64,000 bases of DNA from positions 283,861,746 through 283,925,745 of the forward strand of contig NC_133658.1 of the NCBI RefSeq assembly GCF_037893015.1, read 5' to 3'. Shown here one piece after another: positions 10,880-23,356 of this stretch. The notes under the pieces are model-generated. The model was given only the letters and a program-made list of their open reading frames with translations. It ran no database searches and was not told where the DNA came from. The position numbers and the translations under genes are program-made. How positions within the stretch are numbered: position 1 is the stretch's first letter; each line of letters opens with the position of its first letter. The DNA comes from Macrotis lagotis. Lineage: Eukaryota; Chordata; Mammalia; Peramelemorphia; Peramelidae.

Positions 10880-11680
10880 CCTCATCACCTCACCTCTGGA
10901 CCATTGCAATTAGCTTCCTACTTTGTCTTCTTGCATCAAATCTCTCCCTACTCCATCCAGTCCATCTCCTACTCAATTACCAAAGTGAACTTCTTAATTG
11001 GTAAATCTACCCATATCTCCCAATTTCCCAAGTAAATTCCAGTGGCTTCCAATTGTCTCAAAAATCAAATAAAAATAATCCCTTGCTTGGTTTTTAAAGT
11101 CCTTTGTAACCTGGACCCTTTCTCACTTTCCAATATTCTAATACTTTATTTCCTTTCTGTTTATTCTTTGACCAGTGACACTGGTCTCCTTGGTATTTCT
11201 CATACATAATATCCCATCTCTAGGCTCCTCTGTGCCCTTTTGGTTCTCCCCCATTTGTAAATCTCTCCCTCTTCCTCTCCATCTTCTGACTCCCCCAACT
11301 TCCTTCAAGACTAAGCTTAAATCCCAATTTATGCAAGAATCCTTCCTCATACTTTTCCTATTCCTACCCCTTAATACTTATTGCCAGGCCTTCACTCTAA
11401 TCCAGGTGGTGCAGTTAATAGCTTACCAGGCCTGGGATCAAAAAGAATTGGGTTCAAATCTTCAGGTATCTATTTTTTTTCCTAGACTGTGGTGCCAAAC
11501 TATGTATATCCTGACCTATCCCACATCCTCTCACCATTTCCAGCTTCTCTTTATGTGTTGCATTTCCTTTGTTAAACTAGAAGTTTCTTGAGGTCAGGTT
11601 CTGCCTTGCTTATTTGTAGTTTTAGAACTTAACAAAATTTCTGGCACATGGAAAAACAATAAATATTTTATTTATCTATC
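10880..11680 (+). repeat. L2-like LINE remnant
   Basis: aaattccagtggcttccaat, tttaaagtcctttgtaacct and a 3' end caataaatattttatttatc fit the ancient LINE end common in mammals. A short MAR-like piece sits at 11400-11465. Family name is tentative. Confidence 0.45.
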
Positions 11681-11735
11681 TATCTAGCCAGCTAGCTAGC
11701 TAGTTATCTACCTATCTATCCATCTATCTATCATC
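11668..11735. repeat. (TCTA)n-like microsatellite
   Basis: Imperfect TCTA/GCTA units following the 3' end of the L2-like repeat. Confidence 0.85.
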
Positions 11736-11739
11736 TATT

Positions 11740-13238
11740 CATCTCTATCCTTTTTTCTGCTGTCTTTTTGCTCTCTTTCTTTGTCTTGGTCTCTCGGTTT
11801 CTGCCTTTCATTTTTCTATCCAATTCCAAGCTTTTATTTCCTAATCTACAAAAGATTAAAATATTGATCCGACATCCCCTAATCATTACTAGGAAAATGG
11901 TATAGAAATGTGATTTGTCATTAATATTATTTTAGAGTAGACATTATTGTATTTGAGCCTTTCAATAGAACTTTGAGGTTCCAGGAATAGAAGAGAAGGT
12001 AAAGGAGCCACACATCTTACACAAGGTTGTCCAGCCTTCCTGACAACAGTATAAGATTGCAGGATAAGTATAATCTACTCCACCTAAATCCATTCTTCCA
12101 TCTATAGAACCTTGTGGAACAATATTATACAATTCATAAGCTATGGTTCACTACAAATCCTCTATCCCAGGTGAACAGGGTTTGACCTTGAAGCTTTTTT
12201 CAATATCATATTCTTTTGGATTCTTTTTTGCCACCATCTAGCTTCCACCCTGCAAAATCAACATTTGACTAATGTCTTTCTCTTGAAGGGCCTTTAGTTT
12301 CCATTAGAGTACTCAGGTTAACAAGACATCAAATATTTGTCCTAATAGATTTTACTTAACCTGACAAAAAAAATGCAAGGTAATCATGCTTCAGCCTAGC
12401 GCATATGGTCCAGAGGTGAATGGGCTTTCACTTTTCCATAGAGATTCATAGCTATTCAAACTTAGAGGACTATATCTTTACTGAAGCTTCTTTATATGGG
12501 AAAAGACTGAGATCTCTAGAGGCTCAAACAACTCTCTGATCCCAAAAGAACTATACTTCTCCAGATACTCACCTGGTCCTTACTACTTAGGTAACTATCT
12601 AAGTAATTTCCCCTCCAAAAAAGTAGTGAATAAGCATTTATTAAGTGCTTATATGTGCCTGGAACTATGCTATGTTAAGCACAAATAAAATACCTCTGCC
12701 TTCAAAGAACTCACATTCAAAAGAAGAAAGATAACAATTTAAGATGAAAACTGGGAGTGGGGAAAAAGAAGGGAAGGTTCCATGATGGGACATTGGTATT
12801 GAAATCAGGAAAGATGGAAGCAAAATTGGGAAATAAATGAAAGACAGTAGGTCTGGCTCCCACCTCAAAATAGAAGAAAACTGAGGGGAAATTCATCAAT
12901 TAGTGAAGGGAGCCACCAGGAGAAAGAATTTGGCATTTTCTAGAAAGTCTAGCTACAATCTTTCTAGTGGGCCAACTTTTTCTAAGGAGGTTCATAATTC
13001 ATGTGATTTATAATACTGCCCAAGATAGGACTCTACAAAGTTCCAGATTCAGGGTTGCTTCTCCACACAGGGACCCTGTGCATCATTGTTCTTTGGCCAG
13101 TTTTCATCTTGCTGTTTCCTTATTCCTATGCTCACTAGTCTTATTTGCTTTCACTCTTCTTTCCATTGTTCATTTGAGGAAAGCTCCTTCTCTTGGACTC
13201 AAAAATAGGTGCAGGACAAAGATGTCAAACACATTTCT
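11740..13238. other. Intergenic, mostly unclassified
   Basis: No gene recognised. It holds the small ancient repeat at 12625-12720 and a hAT-like edge near 13213. Open frames at 12665-12899 minus are low-complexity. Confidence 0.5.
12625..12720 (+). repeat. Ancient interspersed repeat, family uncertain
   Basis: gaataagcatttattaagtg then caaagaactcacattcaaaa, related to the repeat at 20295-20530. Confidence 0.4.
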
Positions 13239-13399
13239 GGGGCGGCTAGGTGGCACAGTGGATCTTCATCAAAGCACTGGCCCTGGAGTCAGGAGTACCT
13301 GGGTTCACATCCAGTCTCAGACACTAAATAATTACCTAGCTGTGTGGCCTTGGGCAAGCCACTTAACTCCATTTGCCTTGCAAAATCCTAAAAAAAAAT
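13239..13399 (+). mobile_element. WSINE1-type SINE
   Basis: Plus-strand copy from ggggcggctaggtggcacag to the cttgcaaaatcctaaaaaa tail. The text just before it (gatgtcaaacac) resembles the end of a hAT-type element. Confidence 0.9.
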
Positions 13400-13487
13400 T
13401 TGTAATCCAGATTAAAATGAAATTAATAGTATCAATAGTCATTAATAATATTGATAGATAATATTATGTTTTAAAATTAAGTCAATA

Positions 13488-13641
13488 GGGGCAGTTAGGT
13501 GGTGCAGTAGATAGTGCACTGGTCCTGGAGTCAGGAGTACCTGAGTTCAAATCCAACCTCAGACATTTAATAATTACCTAGCTGTGTGCCCTTGGGTAAG
13601 TCACTTAACCCCATTGCCTTGCAAAAACCTAAAAAAAAAAT
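13488..13641 (+). mobile_element. WSINE1-type SINE
   Basis: Plus-strand copy starting ggggcagttaggtggtgcag and ending cttgcaaaaacctaaaaaaa, about 90 bp after the previous copy and in the same orientation. Confidence 0.9.
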
Positions 13642-14149
13642 GAAAACAAAATTCAGTCAATAGATAGCCTGAAGGGATCCTTTTGTATAAATCATTGCTC
13701 TCCCCCTCCATTTCTATTTGAGTGTAACACCAAAGTTGCCCTCTTGGAGTTGGTTTATGTGACTCTCCAATCCTCTCTCAGTTGGTATATTTGGTACCAA
13801 TTTCTCAAGGCATAAAGTTCTAAGGACAGACTTCATAGATGTTCAAGCTTCTTCCCATATAATAAAATCCATATAATGAAGTCCTACTTTCCCTCTAAAT
13901 CCAGGCCAGGTAGTACAGAAGTGTGAAGTAAGCAGTGAACCTAAGCCTGTGACAGAATAAAGATCTCCTCAATGGAGCAATAAGGATTCAGACATAAATT
14001 CTAGGAGCTAGATTATAAGAATTATTTTCTTCATTTTTATCAGATGAAAAAACTGAAATTTAGAAATAGAAATCGACTTGACCACGTTCACAAGTGTCCT
14101 GACTGGTCTGTGAATAAGGGATTCAGTTGGGTCCAAATGGGGTTTAGAG

Positions 14150-14332
14150 AGGTTTTCCTGACAAAGATACTGGAGTACCTTACCATTCACTGATCCAGCT
14201 TTTCTTACAGATGAGAAACAGACAAATAGTGACTTGCCCAAGGACACACAAGCCAATAAGTGTCCAAGGGTGGATTTGAATTCAGGTTCTCCTGATTCCA
14301 TGGCTGGTGCTCTATCCACTGCACTACCCTGT
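14150..14332 (-). repeat. MAR1-type SINE
   Basis: Minus-strand copy with agatactggagtaccttacc and tctatccactgcactaccc. Confidence 0.75.
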
Positions 14333-14445
14333 ATTTAGTTGGCTTTAAAACATGCTTCATATCAGATCCTACATAGCCTAGATATCTCACCATATCTCCT
14401 GCTACTGTCTGACTTTTCTCCATCAGAAAAAATAACTCTCTAGAC

Positions 14446-14592
14446 CAATGATGTCAAACAAATAGGGGCTGCTTATTGATTCAGAACACCACAAATTAAT
14501 ATTTTCTATGCAACCTTGTGTTTTTAGTTATTTTATTAAGCATTTCTCAATTATACTTTAAAAGGTACCTGCACAATGTTTTGACACCTCTG
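14446..14592. mobile_element. hAT-type short nonautonomous element with 8-bp duplication
   Basis: 147 bp with ends CAATGATGTCAAAC and TTTTGACACCTCTG, inverted copies of a CAGNGGTGTCAAA terminus. It is flanked by ctctagac (14438-14445) and ctctagat (14593-14600), 7 of 8 matching, fitting the hAT preference for a TAG core. Confidence 0.75.
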
Positions 14593-15084
14593 CTCTAGAT
14601 CCAGGGCTCCAGAGACCATATATGCTTTTTCCACCTCCTTTCCTGAAGGAGTTAATCTATGCAAATTTGTCACTGTCCCGATATTGAGCTGACCTTTTTG
14701 GTGGTGAGCAACTTACCTTACTTATTATTTCTAGCTGCATGCAAACCAATTACCTACAAGGACTCTAGTGCCTATCCAACATGAGTGTCTTGTTTTCTGT
14801 ATGGTCATCACTCTTGAACTCCATCCTCAGCTTCCATCTCTTGCTCAGGTAATACCTAATAATAGCAATCATTGTTTATATTTTTTTGGGGGTGGGTGTG
14901 ACAAAGGATTAGGCTCCACTCATAATCCCTTTCGTTTCCTAGATCCAAACTGTCTTCCCTGGACATTCTCCTGTGTGTTTTATTCCTCTTTTAGTACACC
15001 TCTGTGGTATTCATCTGACTCCCTGGAATTTGCCAGCATTACTCAACTACCTTCACACAATGGAATGAGAAGACATAAGTGGAG

Positions 15085-15292
15085 TATCTCATAGAGCTTT
15101 GGGTCTGGGGTCAGGATGACATGAGTTTAAATATCATCTCAAATACATATTAATAGCTGACGGTAGGGTGCTTCAGTGGACAGATCATGGAGAGCTGAAA
15201 TAAAAGCTACTCCAAGACAGTTACTAGCTGTGTGACACTAGGCAAGTCACTTATTCACTCTCTGCCTCAGTTTTCTTAACTGTAAAACTGGG

Positions 15293-15343
<51 letters not shown>

Positions 15344-15425
15344 GCACTTACTCTGTAGGGTTGTTGTGAGAATCAAGCATAATATTTATAAAGTGACTGG
15401 TACTATTAGGCACATAAACATATTT
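15085..15425 (+). repeat. MIR-type SINEs with internal (AAT)n
   Basis: Plus-strand text gtgtgacactaggcaagtca and ctgcctcagttttcttaact leads into a TAA/AAT tract (15291-15343), then ttgttgtgagaatcaagcat, the usual SINE continuation. The microsatellite grew inside the SINE. Confidence 0.65.
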
Positions 15426-15439
15426 ATTTCCTTCCTTTA

Positions 15440-16680
15440 TCATAAGAAAGATCTGGAATTTTGGTCCACCGCAGATCAAACATATGTGCAATATTATAAT
15501 CTATGTAATCTTATATGGCATAAAAAGTGCAAAATCTAGAAATAATAAGGTGATAATTTTGTTATAATGTGGTCAAAACACATGTGAATTCAGTTTTGAG
15601 TGCTTCATTTTAGGAAGACTATTGGTAAAAAGAAGGGTATTCAAAAGAGGAAAGCCAGAATGATGACAGGGTTAAAATTGCACCTGACAAGTGTGGTTTA
15701 AATAAGAACCTGGATATGTTTTCTCTAAGTAAGAGTAGACATAAGAGGGACATGTTAATTGTTGGTTTGTTTTGTCTCAATATCTCTAGTGTTTAGAGGG
15801 GAAGAGAATAAGCATTTATTTAATTCCTGTTAAATGTCAGTCTAAGAGCTTTACAACTACAATCTCATTGGATCCTCACTATATCCCTGCAAGTTAGTTG
15901 CTGTTATTATGCCCCTTTACAGTTGGGGAAACTGAGGTCAATGGACATTGTGACTCGATCAGGGTAACATAGTATACATCTCAGGATGGATTTCAACTAA
16001 TGCATTCATGTCTCTAGACCCAGCACTCTAACTACTAAGTCACTTAAAAAATAATAATATCAATTATTTAGTACATGCCTCATGCTAAGCACTGTGTTCA
16101 ATATCTCATTTGATCCTCACAGCAACTATGAAAAATAGGAGGTTTTTTTTTAGTTTCCTTTTACTGTTGAGGAAACTGAGGCAGACAGAGAGTGATTGAC
16201 TTACCCAGGGTCACACAGCTAGTAACTTTCTAAGGGTAGATTTGAACTCACTTCCCAAAGATCTGTCCACTGAACCACCTAGCTGCCCTAGCACCATCTT
16301 TAACACACTGCTTAGCACTATATTTTAGATAACATTCTCAATAAATAGAGAATTAAATTGTAAAGAATATCATTATTGAAGGGAAGTTGTCAGAAACTTG
16401 TTCAGTTTACCTCTGTAGGGCAGAACTCCTAGTAATGGTAGAAGTTGCTAGGACGAAGATCTACCTTTGATGTCTGGGAAGACTTCCTAATAATTAGAGC
16501 CTTCCAAAAATGGATGGAACTGCCTTGCAGAGGTTGTCATGGGTTACCCCTCATTATAGGCTTTTCAAGAAAGGTGGGATGAGCTCTTGCCAGTTGTATT
16601 ATAGATAGGTTTCTTGTTCAGAGATAAATTAGTCCAGATGGTCTCTGAGGTCTTATCCAACTTTGAGATTCTGTGATTGC
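15440..16680 (+). repeat. CR1/L3-like LINE remnant, split
   Basis: Left part (15440-15790) has aggaaagccagaatgatgac. Right part (16380-16680) has atggaactgccttgcagagg, tccagatggtctctgaggtc and tttgagattctgtgattg, the recurring end of this ancient family. MIR-type repeats separate the halves. Confidence 0.5.
15790..16290 (-). repeat. Two MIR-type long repeats in tandem
   Basis: Minus-strand copies at about 15790-16040 and 16041-16290, each with the ctcatttgatcctcacagca-type block and gaggaaactgaggcagacag-type core. They interrupt the plus-strand CR1/L3-like repeat. Confidence 0.65.
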
Positions 16681-16838
16681 GTGCAAGGTTTTGTTCTTGG
16701 AGAATTGCAAGAAGGTCTCAGAAGGTAACCATTATAAATGAATGAGTGAACAAATGAATGAATGAATGATTCTAACCAGAAGGCACCATGGTAGGATGGA
16801 CAGAGTAGTAGATTTGGAGTACATTTAAAGACAGCCCC

Positions 16839-16990
16839 CCTTTTTTGGGGATTTTTCAAGGCAAATGGGGTTAAGTGGCTTGCCCAAGGCCACACAGCTA
16901 GGTAATTATTAAATGTCTGAGTCTGGATTTGAACCCAGGTACTCCTGACTCCAGGGCTGGTGCTTTATCTACTGTGCCACCTAGCCACCA
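16839..16990 (-). mobile_element. WSINE1-type SINE
   Basis: Minus-strand copy with a perfect 12-bp duplication aaagacagcccc at 16827-16838 and 16991-17002. Confidence 0.92.
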
Positions 16991-17002
16991 AAAGACAGCC
17001 CC

Positions 17003-18179
17003 TTCTGATGTAAAAGACTTGCCAACAGGAAGTGCCTCAAATTCTATCTGCTTCAGGCAACTCCCTAATTAGAATTTATCTATTAAGTCACAACCAGGTG
17101 TAATCATTATTTGGAGAGATAGTTCCTACACAGGGATTTCTCATGATGACAAAAATCACATCTTCCCTCAATATTCTTAGAAGTCTGTCCATCATAACCC
17201 TCTACACATAGGTTTTAGGACTGAGTTTAGCACAAAACCTAACATCCCCAGGCAAGTCTAGTTCTAAGGAATTAATGAACAGGAAGGAATGAATAATGAC
17301 AGGACTAATCAGGGACTGGTGCAGTCTCTGAATCATTTCTGCCTTACAGGAGCACATGGTGAGATTTGCACATTTCCCACACGGAGTAACATGGAAGTCA
17401 GCACTCCTGCTTAGAGCTGTGATTGGGGGTGGTGAGTAGGGGGTAGACTATGTGTTTCCATCTGGCCACTCTGCACTTGTCACAGTAACTCCTTCAATTC
17501 CAGGTAGTCTGAAAAGAAATATTTAGTCTAGACAAGGGTTAGGGACTTGAAAAAAAAAATTAAAAACTTAAGCACTAGTGTCTCCAATAAAATACATTAT
17601 AAATTCAGGACCACATGGTAAATTATCATTTAGTTGGCCTTTTTAATTTTTAAGTGGTTTGTGAAGGAAGAAAAAGAAGGGAAGAAGGAATAAAGGGAAG
17701 AAACCGAAAGGAAACCAGAAGGAAGGAAGGGAGGGAAGAAGAAAGGAGGGAAACAGAAAGGAAAGGAGGGAAAGAAGCTTTTGTTATCTGCAATATTAAC
17801 AGTCTGACCTATGTCTTAATGGAATCCAAAAAATAATCAGCCAAAGACAAAGATAATTAAAGATTGTCTTTATTTCAAGGACCAGTTTAGATCCCTCCTC
17901 TTTAAAATCAGAATGGGTACTTAGAACTTTGCCCCAATATTCTGTTATCTCAATGATAATGCTTCCTTCCCAAAAATGTACCCTTCTATGATTTTTCTTT
18001 ATGGTGAATGCCATCTTGAAACCTCATTTGATTCTTCTCTAGAGGTACAGGGTACAGGTTGCTACCAATGGCTTGTCTGGGGGGGATGGAATGTTATGAC
18101 ATGATTGTTCTTTGAACAACTTTACCCCCACTTCATTTTCAAGTGAATTTGTCCAGGTACAATTTCAGCTAGATATGGT
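17003..18179. other. Intergenic, unclassified
   Basis: Apart from the purine tract at 17660-17775 I recognise neither gene nor repeat. Confidence 0.5.
17660..17775. repeat. Purine-rich GGAA/GAAA tract
   Basis: Over 100 bp of nearly uninterrupted A/G on the plus strand. Confidence 0.9.
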
Positions 18180-18430
18180 TGCCCTGTGAAGCATTCCCTG
18201 ATCATTCCAATCTCTCTTTTCTGTGAGTTATTATACTTAATATCTGCTCTAGTCATTGAGAATCTATTATATTCTATCTTGTATTTTTCATTTCATATAT
18301 GTGTCTCATCTCTCCCACTAAGACATGAGCTCCTTCAAGGCTTGGGCCATGTCTTTCCCTTCCTTTGCATTTCCATCATGCCTAACTAAACTCATAGTCG
18401 TCTTTCAGTAAATGCTTATTAAATGAGCAA
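18180..18430 (+). repeat. L2-like 3' end
   Basis: gaagcattccctgatcattc, acatgagctccttcaaggct and agtaaatgcttattaaatga follow the order of the ancient LINE 3' end. Confidence 0.45.
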
Positions 18431-18489
18431 ATGAAATAGGTACCATAGTGACTCTATTTTGGATGAGCTATTTGAGTATTATCTAGGCC

Positions 18490-19125
18490 AATGTTAGTTT
18501 TTTGTTTTTATTTTATATATTTTTCTTTTTATACTACAATCCCTTCCTAATGTTTTCTCCCTACATTTATAACAAATAATAAAACAGAGTAAGATAAGTT
18601 CAGCAAAATTAATCAATGCAACAATTAGGCTTGACATTGCATGTAATCTTCTGCATTCATTATTTTTCTATTACTTCAATAAAGGGAGAGAGATGCAGTC
18701 TCATATCTTCTCTCTGGGGTCAAGCTTGATTATTAGTTATCATATTAGTTGTTATAATTTCATATAATTCAATTTTATATTGTTGTTATGGATCTCTCCA
18801 GTTTCATTGTTATAGTTATTGTATATATTGTTTTTCTGGTTCTGTTTATTTTGCATTATTGGTAAGTCTTCTCATGCTTTTCTGAATTGAGAGAAGGTAC
18901 AATTTAATTGGGGGGGGTGAGAATTTTAAGATTACAAATGACAATCTGACCATAGATATAGTCTTACTGGAAGAGGGAGTGACTATCAGTTTTTACAGCA
19001 AAAATTATCCCATTACATTTATATAAAAATTGCTTAGCTGTTTCCCAATTGATGGTTATTTACCTTGTTCCCAGATCTGGGCTACTGCAAATTTTCTTCT
19101 ATGACTATTTTGGTCCATCTGGGAC
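18490..19125 (-). repeat. L1/HAL1-type 3' tail
   Basis: gttatggatctctccagttt, then gctgtttcccaattgatggt are the reverse of the LINE 3' region also seen at 46080-46840. Confidence 0.6.
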
Positions 19126-20294
19126 AAGGTATTAAGTTTCTTGTTGAGTTGAAGCTTTTAACTCTTAATTCCACTTTTTTGTTTCACTTTATCCCATTCT
19201 ATATTATTTCTACCCTTTTTGGAAAGATTCGATGAAATCGTGACTCTTTATGTGCTTTGGGATGTAACAAAATGCATATATATTCCTGCAAGATCCTTAA
19301 TCTGCTTTCTTTCAGTTACTGGAATGTAAACACATCTTTATGCCAAATGATACTGTGAGACTGTGAAAGTCCAAACAGTGCCAGAAAGTAACCACAGTCC
19401 ATCCTGCTCAGAATGATTACTGTGGGGGGGGGGGGAATGGGAGAGATTTCTACTAAACCCTAAGATTAAGAAAGAAATAAAGATGTCCTTTGGAATTGTT
19501 CCATATGTAAACAGTTCTTCATTGAATAACCAATTAGGTCTACACATTCCCTCAATCATCAGTGTAAGAAAAGGGATTAGAGAGGGAATGTTTGATGGAA
19601 GGTCAATGAGAATTATTCCAGAAAACAATTGAAACCATACCCTAAAAGCTATTAGAGGGAATATATCTGTGATTCCAGGTGGATCCAGAATACTCCTAGC
19701 CAGTTACCTGTCAAGAGGTCAAAGACTGAGGTCAAAACTCCAGACGTGTAAAGAAATTCTCAATGAGAACTTTAAAGGTCAAATTGAAGGGTTCCACATG
19801 AACAGCAGTTGAACATGGTTCAATCAGTCCCATCTGACAATAGCTATTGCCATTCCCATCATACTGAGAAGTTGATGGAAGACTTGGGAGGAAAGATCAA
19901 ATGAGCAAATTAGTCCATCAAGAGACAGGTTAGGATATATGAGATTGTCACATTCTGTGGCCAGATGTCACATGCTGATGCTAGCCTGGCAAAGATGTTG
20001 TGCCATGGTGTCTCACTGATACTGGAGGAAGAGAAACCAATTCAAGGCCAAGAGACTCCTGCAGTAGCCAGACTGTCTCCAGTAGTCCTGTTTTCTATCA
20101 ATCAGGTCATGGGGTTGAACAATTCTGGTAAGTCAAATGGGAAGGTTGCTTTGTACAGAATACCTCTCCCTATAACAAGCATAATTGCACAAACAGGCAG
20201 ATTTTTTGAAACACTTTTTGCTATAGGAAAAAAGTGGAAACAAAGTAGAAAGATTTGTATGAATTGAAACAGCATGAAATGGACAGTATACCAG
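19126..20294. other. Intergenic, unclassified
   Basis: Contains a polyG run near 19423 and a 100-codon plus-strand frame (19965-20267) with no family resemblance. Less repeat-like than its flanks, possibly an unclassified old element. Confidence 0.4.
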
Positions 20295-20530
20295 TATAGC
20301 AGTCATTGCTAAAGTCAGTCAGCAAGCATTTATTAAGTGTCTACTATGTCCCAGGTCCTTTGCTAAGTCCTAGGGATAAAAACAAAAAGCAAAAAATAAT
20401 GTCCCCTCCAAACCCTCAAAAAACAAATAGTCCCTTTTTCTCAATTTAATGGTGAGACAACATACAAAGAACTATGTGTAAGTAAGGCACATACAGGATA
20501 AGTTGGAAATAATCAGTAGAGGAAAGGTAT
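20295..20530 (+). repeat. Ancient interspersed repeat, family uncertain
   Basis: caagcatttattaagtgtct, ccaggtcctttgctaagtcc, gacaacatacaaagaactat recur in mammalian genomes. A shorter piece of the same text lies at 12625-12720. Confidence 0.45.
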
Positions 20531-22552
20531 CTGCATTAGGGGTAGTTGGACAATTGTGGGGTGGGGGGTTGTACATCTTAATACAAAGGGAAATAGCTCT
20601 CAAAGACACTGATCATCATACTAACTAATTAACATACTAACATAAGAAAAATGGTGATGAAGCATGCTTCTTACATCCTGGCAGTGAGGCAAAACACTCA
20701 GGGACCAGAATTAGACTTTATTTTCAGATTAAGTCAGTGTATTGATTTGTTTTGCTTTGCTATATTTATTTCCCACAAGGAAGGACTTGAATTTGGGGGA
20801 AGGAGGGTAAGTTAATAGGTTGTGATGATACAAAAATGAGAAAGAAATGAACATCAATAAATCATTAACAATAGACTGAGGAAAACAAAAAGAAATTTAT
20901 AAGGGAATACAAAAGCAGAGAATGATTTTGTTACTATCTTGTTAAATTTAATATATACTTTTCAAAAACAAATTATCTAGCAGTAGTTTGCAGATTCATA
21001 TACAATCTTTTTTGATCTATATTCTGATAAAATTTTTTGTTCTTGTTGATTTTTTTTTAAACTCATAAGCTAAAAATAAAACAAAGGTATGTTGAGGGTT
21101 GAGGCAGCCCTAGTCCTCCCTGGGATTTGGAAAAAAGCTATGAATGGTTCATATCTCCCAGATGTAGTCTACATTTGTTCTTCGGGAGAATTCTTGATTT
21201 GAAGGATATCCCCCATAAGGAATACTTGACATACTATGGATGAAAAAAGACCAGGCTACTGGAATGTTGTATATGTGTTCAGGTGAGGGGAATCTGGGAA
21301 ATGGAAAGAGTCAATTCAACATAACATTTTTAAAATATCTTCTGTGAACAAAGTTCCATGATAGGTAAAGGGGAATTCTGGCTCTGATCTTGAGACATTT
21401 TCCCTGGAGGAAAAAAGACAGCTCCACAAATGATTGTGATAGAAAGAAAATTTAAATAACAGCAAAAGCAGAACTATAATGAGTGTGTGGGTGAACAGGG
21501 GCTTGACTAGAATGCCAACATTCCAGAGACTTTTTCTTCCTTGCAGAGGTATGGGGTGGGACTAAGCACTTCCTTATCAGGAGGTTGTACTTTCTTCCTG
21601 GTGCTACCACTATCCTCTGCTAGCCAATATTGTTCTTGTCAAAGTACTCCTAAGATTAATATGTCTGTTTGTTATCTCTGAGTTACATCAACAGGCAGGT
21701 GCACTGGACACAGAATAAGCTTGTTTGCTTAAAGGAAACAATCATCACAAGTCTTCAGTAAGCCAACATCTTGCTCATTTCTAGTTGCCTTTGCTGGTGT
21801 TCACTGGCTGACCTTGCAGAGCCGTGCACCTCAAACCAGCCTAAACCAGGTGTGTGTGTTCAACCGTTCCTGCAAACATCCTGCTTCTTTGTCCACTTGT
21901 TTCTGGCAAAAATTTACCATTGTTTACCCTAATTCTTCTCCAAGCCTCTCCTTTATGGTTTTCAAGTAGGAATTGTCCTATTATGAGTTCCTTTGTACTT
22001 TGTACTAGTGTGCCTTAGCACATTTTCATTTTAATAAAACTTTTGTTTTCCATTCAGCTTGGACTGAAATGGGCTTCACCCAGTTGGCACTCTGCAATAC
22101 AGATGCATCCAATTTGTCATCATCAGGATCCTGGACCCCATTTACAGTGTCTACTTTGCCCCCATTCTCTGTTTGAGATGAAGAATGAACTCTGTGTAGG
22201 ATGTCACACCTTTCTTCCAATGTGACTATATCCATGGTCAAACTGTATTTGTATTCCTGGAATCCTCAACTCCAACTAAACGGGTCCCTTAAAGAAAGAT
22301 TATTAAGTATGGCTTTGTACAAAGAACTGTCAGTGAAAGGACAGGGAAGAGATAGAGGGTACAAAAAGGGGCAATGGAGAGTGTAATATTTGAGAAGGAA
22401 AAGATCACTTTCACTGGGGGAGAGGATATCATGGAAAGCTTCATGGATGAATTGTCACTGAATGGGGCTTGAAATAAGGAAGAGATTTAGACAAAGAAAG
22501 TTGTTATTGTGTTTGACTCTTCCTTCTCTGAGTTACATTATTATGGTGGCAA
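20531..22552. other. Intergenic, unclassified
   Basis: No gene or named repeat recognised. Only short frames occur. Confidence 0.45.
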
Positions 22553-22594
22553 AGCAATGAGGGTTATGAATATTATTTCAATTAAATTATTTCA

Positions 22595-22684
22595 ATTATT
22601 TCAATTAAAGACTTTCCCTGGGATCTTAGAGTGGAAGTTTGTTATAAGTCAATAAATATGAGAAAGGTGACATAAATATAGTAT
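22595..22684. repeat. 90-bp near-identical repeat, copy 1
   Basis: 89 of 90 bases identical to 25420-25509 (starts attatttcaattaaagac, ends cataaatatagtat; the change is at the gttataag/gttttaag site). Copy 1 is preceded by two extra attatttcaatta-like units. Confidence 0.9.
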
Positions 22685-22805
22685 TATAGTATGCCACTTC
22701 CTTCTCTAGTCATTTTACAAATGAGGAAACATGGTTAAGTAACTTGCCCAGGATCACAAATCTAGTAAGTGTCTGAGGTCAGATTTGAATTCAGCAAGTT
22801 GAGTT
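22685..22805 (-). repeat. MIR/MAR-type SINE fragment
   Basis: Minus-strand cacttccttctctagtcatt, tgcccaggatcacaaatcta and gaggtcagatttgaattcag. It begins right after the 90-bp repeated block. Confidence 0.65.
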
Positions 22806-23212
22806 TTCCTAGGCTTAGCCATCACATCCAGGACAAGGAACAACTGCCCTCACATATAAGAATACAAAAGAGAGCAAAGTCAGACACAAGCACAAAGGCC
22901 CAGTCCAATAATTGAAGCTGGAGATATAAGTAAGATGAAGTAATTGTTGAACACAGGGCAAAAATACTATGGACTGAGAAAAACCCAAGAAGTAAATTCA
23001 GATGAAACTTTACAAGAAATTCAAGTAGAACCTTGGAGAAAAGAGAAAATAATCTATGGACAAAAGCACCACAAGAGAATCTTGAATAAATGAAGCATAA
23101 AATAAAAAAATTAATGCTAAATTAAATTAGTGCTAGGGAAGAAAGAATGGATAGAAACATGAAAATTTTAGAACAGAAGGTGGAAAATCTTAGTGAAGAA
23201 TTTGATTCTCTG

Positions 23213-23341
23213 GGGGTTCCTAGGTGGCACAGTGGATAGAACACTGGTCCCGGAGTCAAGAGGATCTGAGTTCAAATCTAGCTGTGTGGTCTTAGACAAA
23301 TCACTTAACCCCCATTGTCTTAAATAAAATTTAAAAAAAAC
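23213..23341 (+). mobile_element. WSINE1-type SINE, internally deleted
   Basis: Plus-strand copy lacking the central cagacacttaataattac part. Flanks gaatttgattctctg (23198-23212) and gaatttggctctctg (23342-23356), 13 of 15 identical. Confidence 0.88.
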
Positions 23342-23356
23342 GAATTTGGCTCTCTG

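Noticed and set aside
11175-11591. 138-codon plus-strand frame
   Set aside because: Lies in an L2-like remnant and a MAR fragment; composition is that of a pyrimidine-rich repeat.
12967-13461. 164-codon plus-strand frame
   Set aside because: Its second half is the translated SINE at 13239-13399; no domain in the first half.
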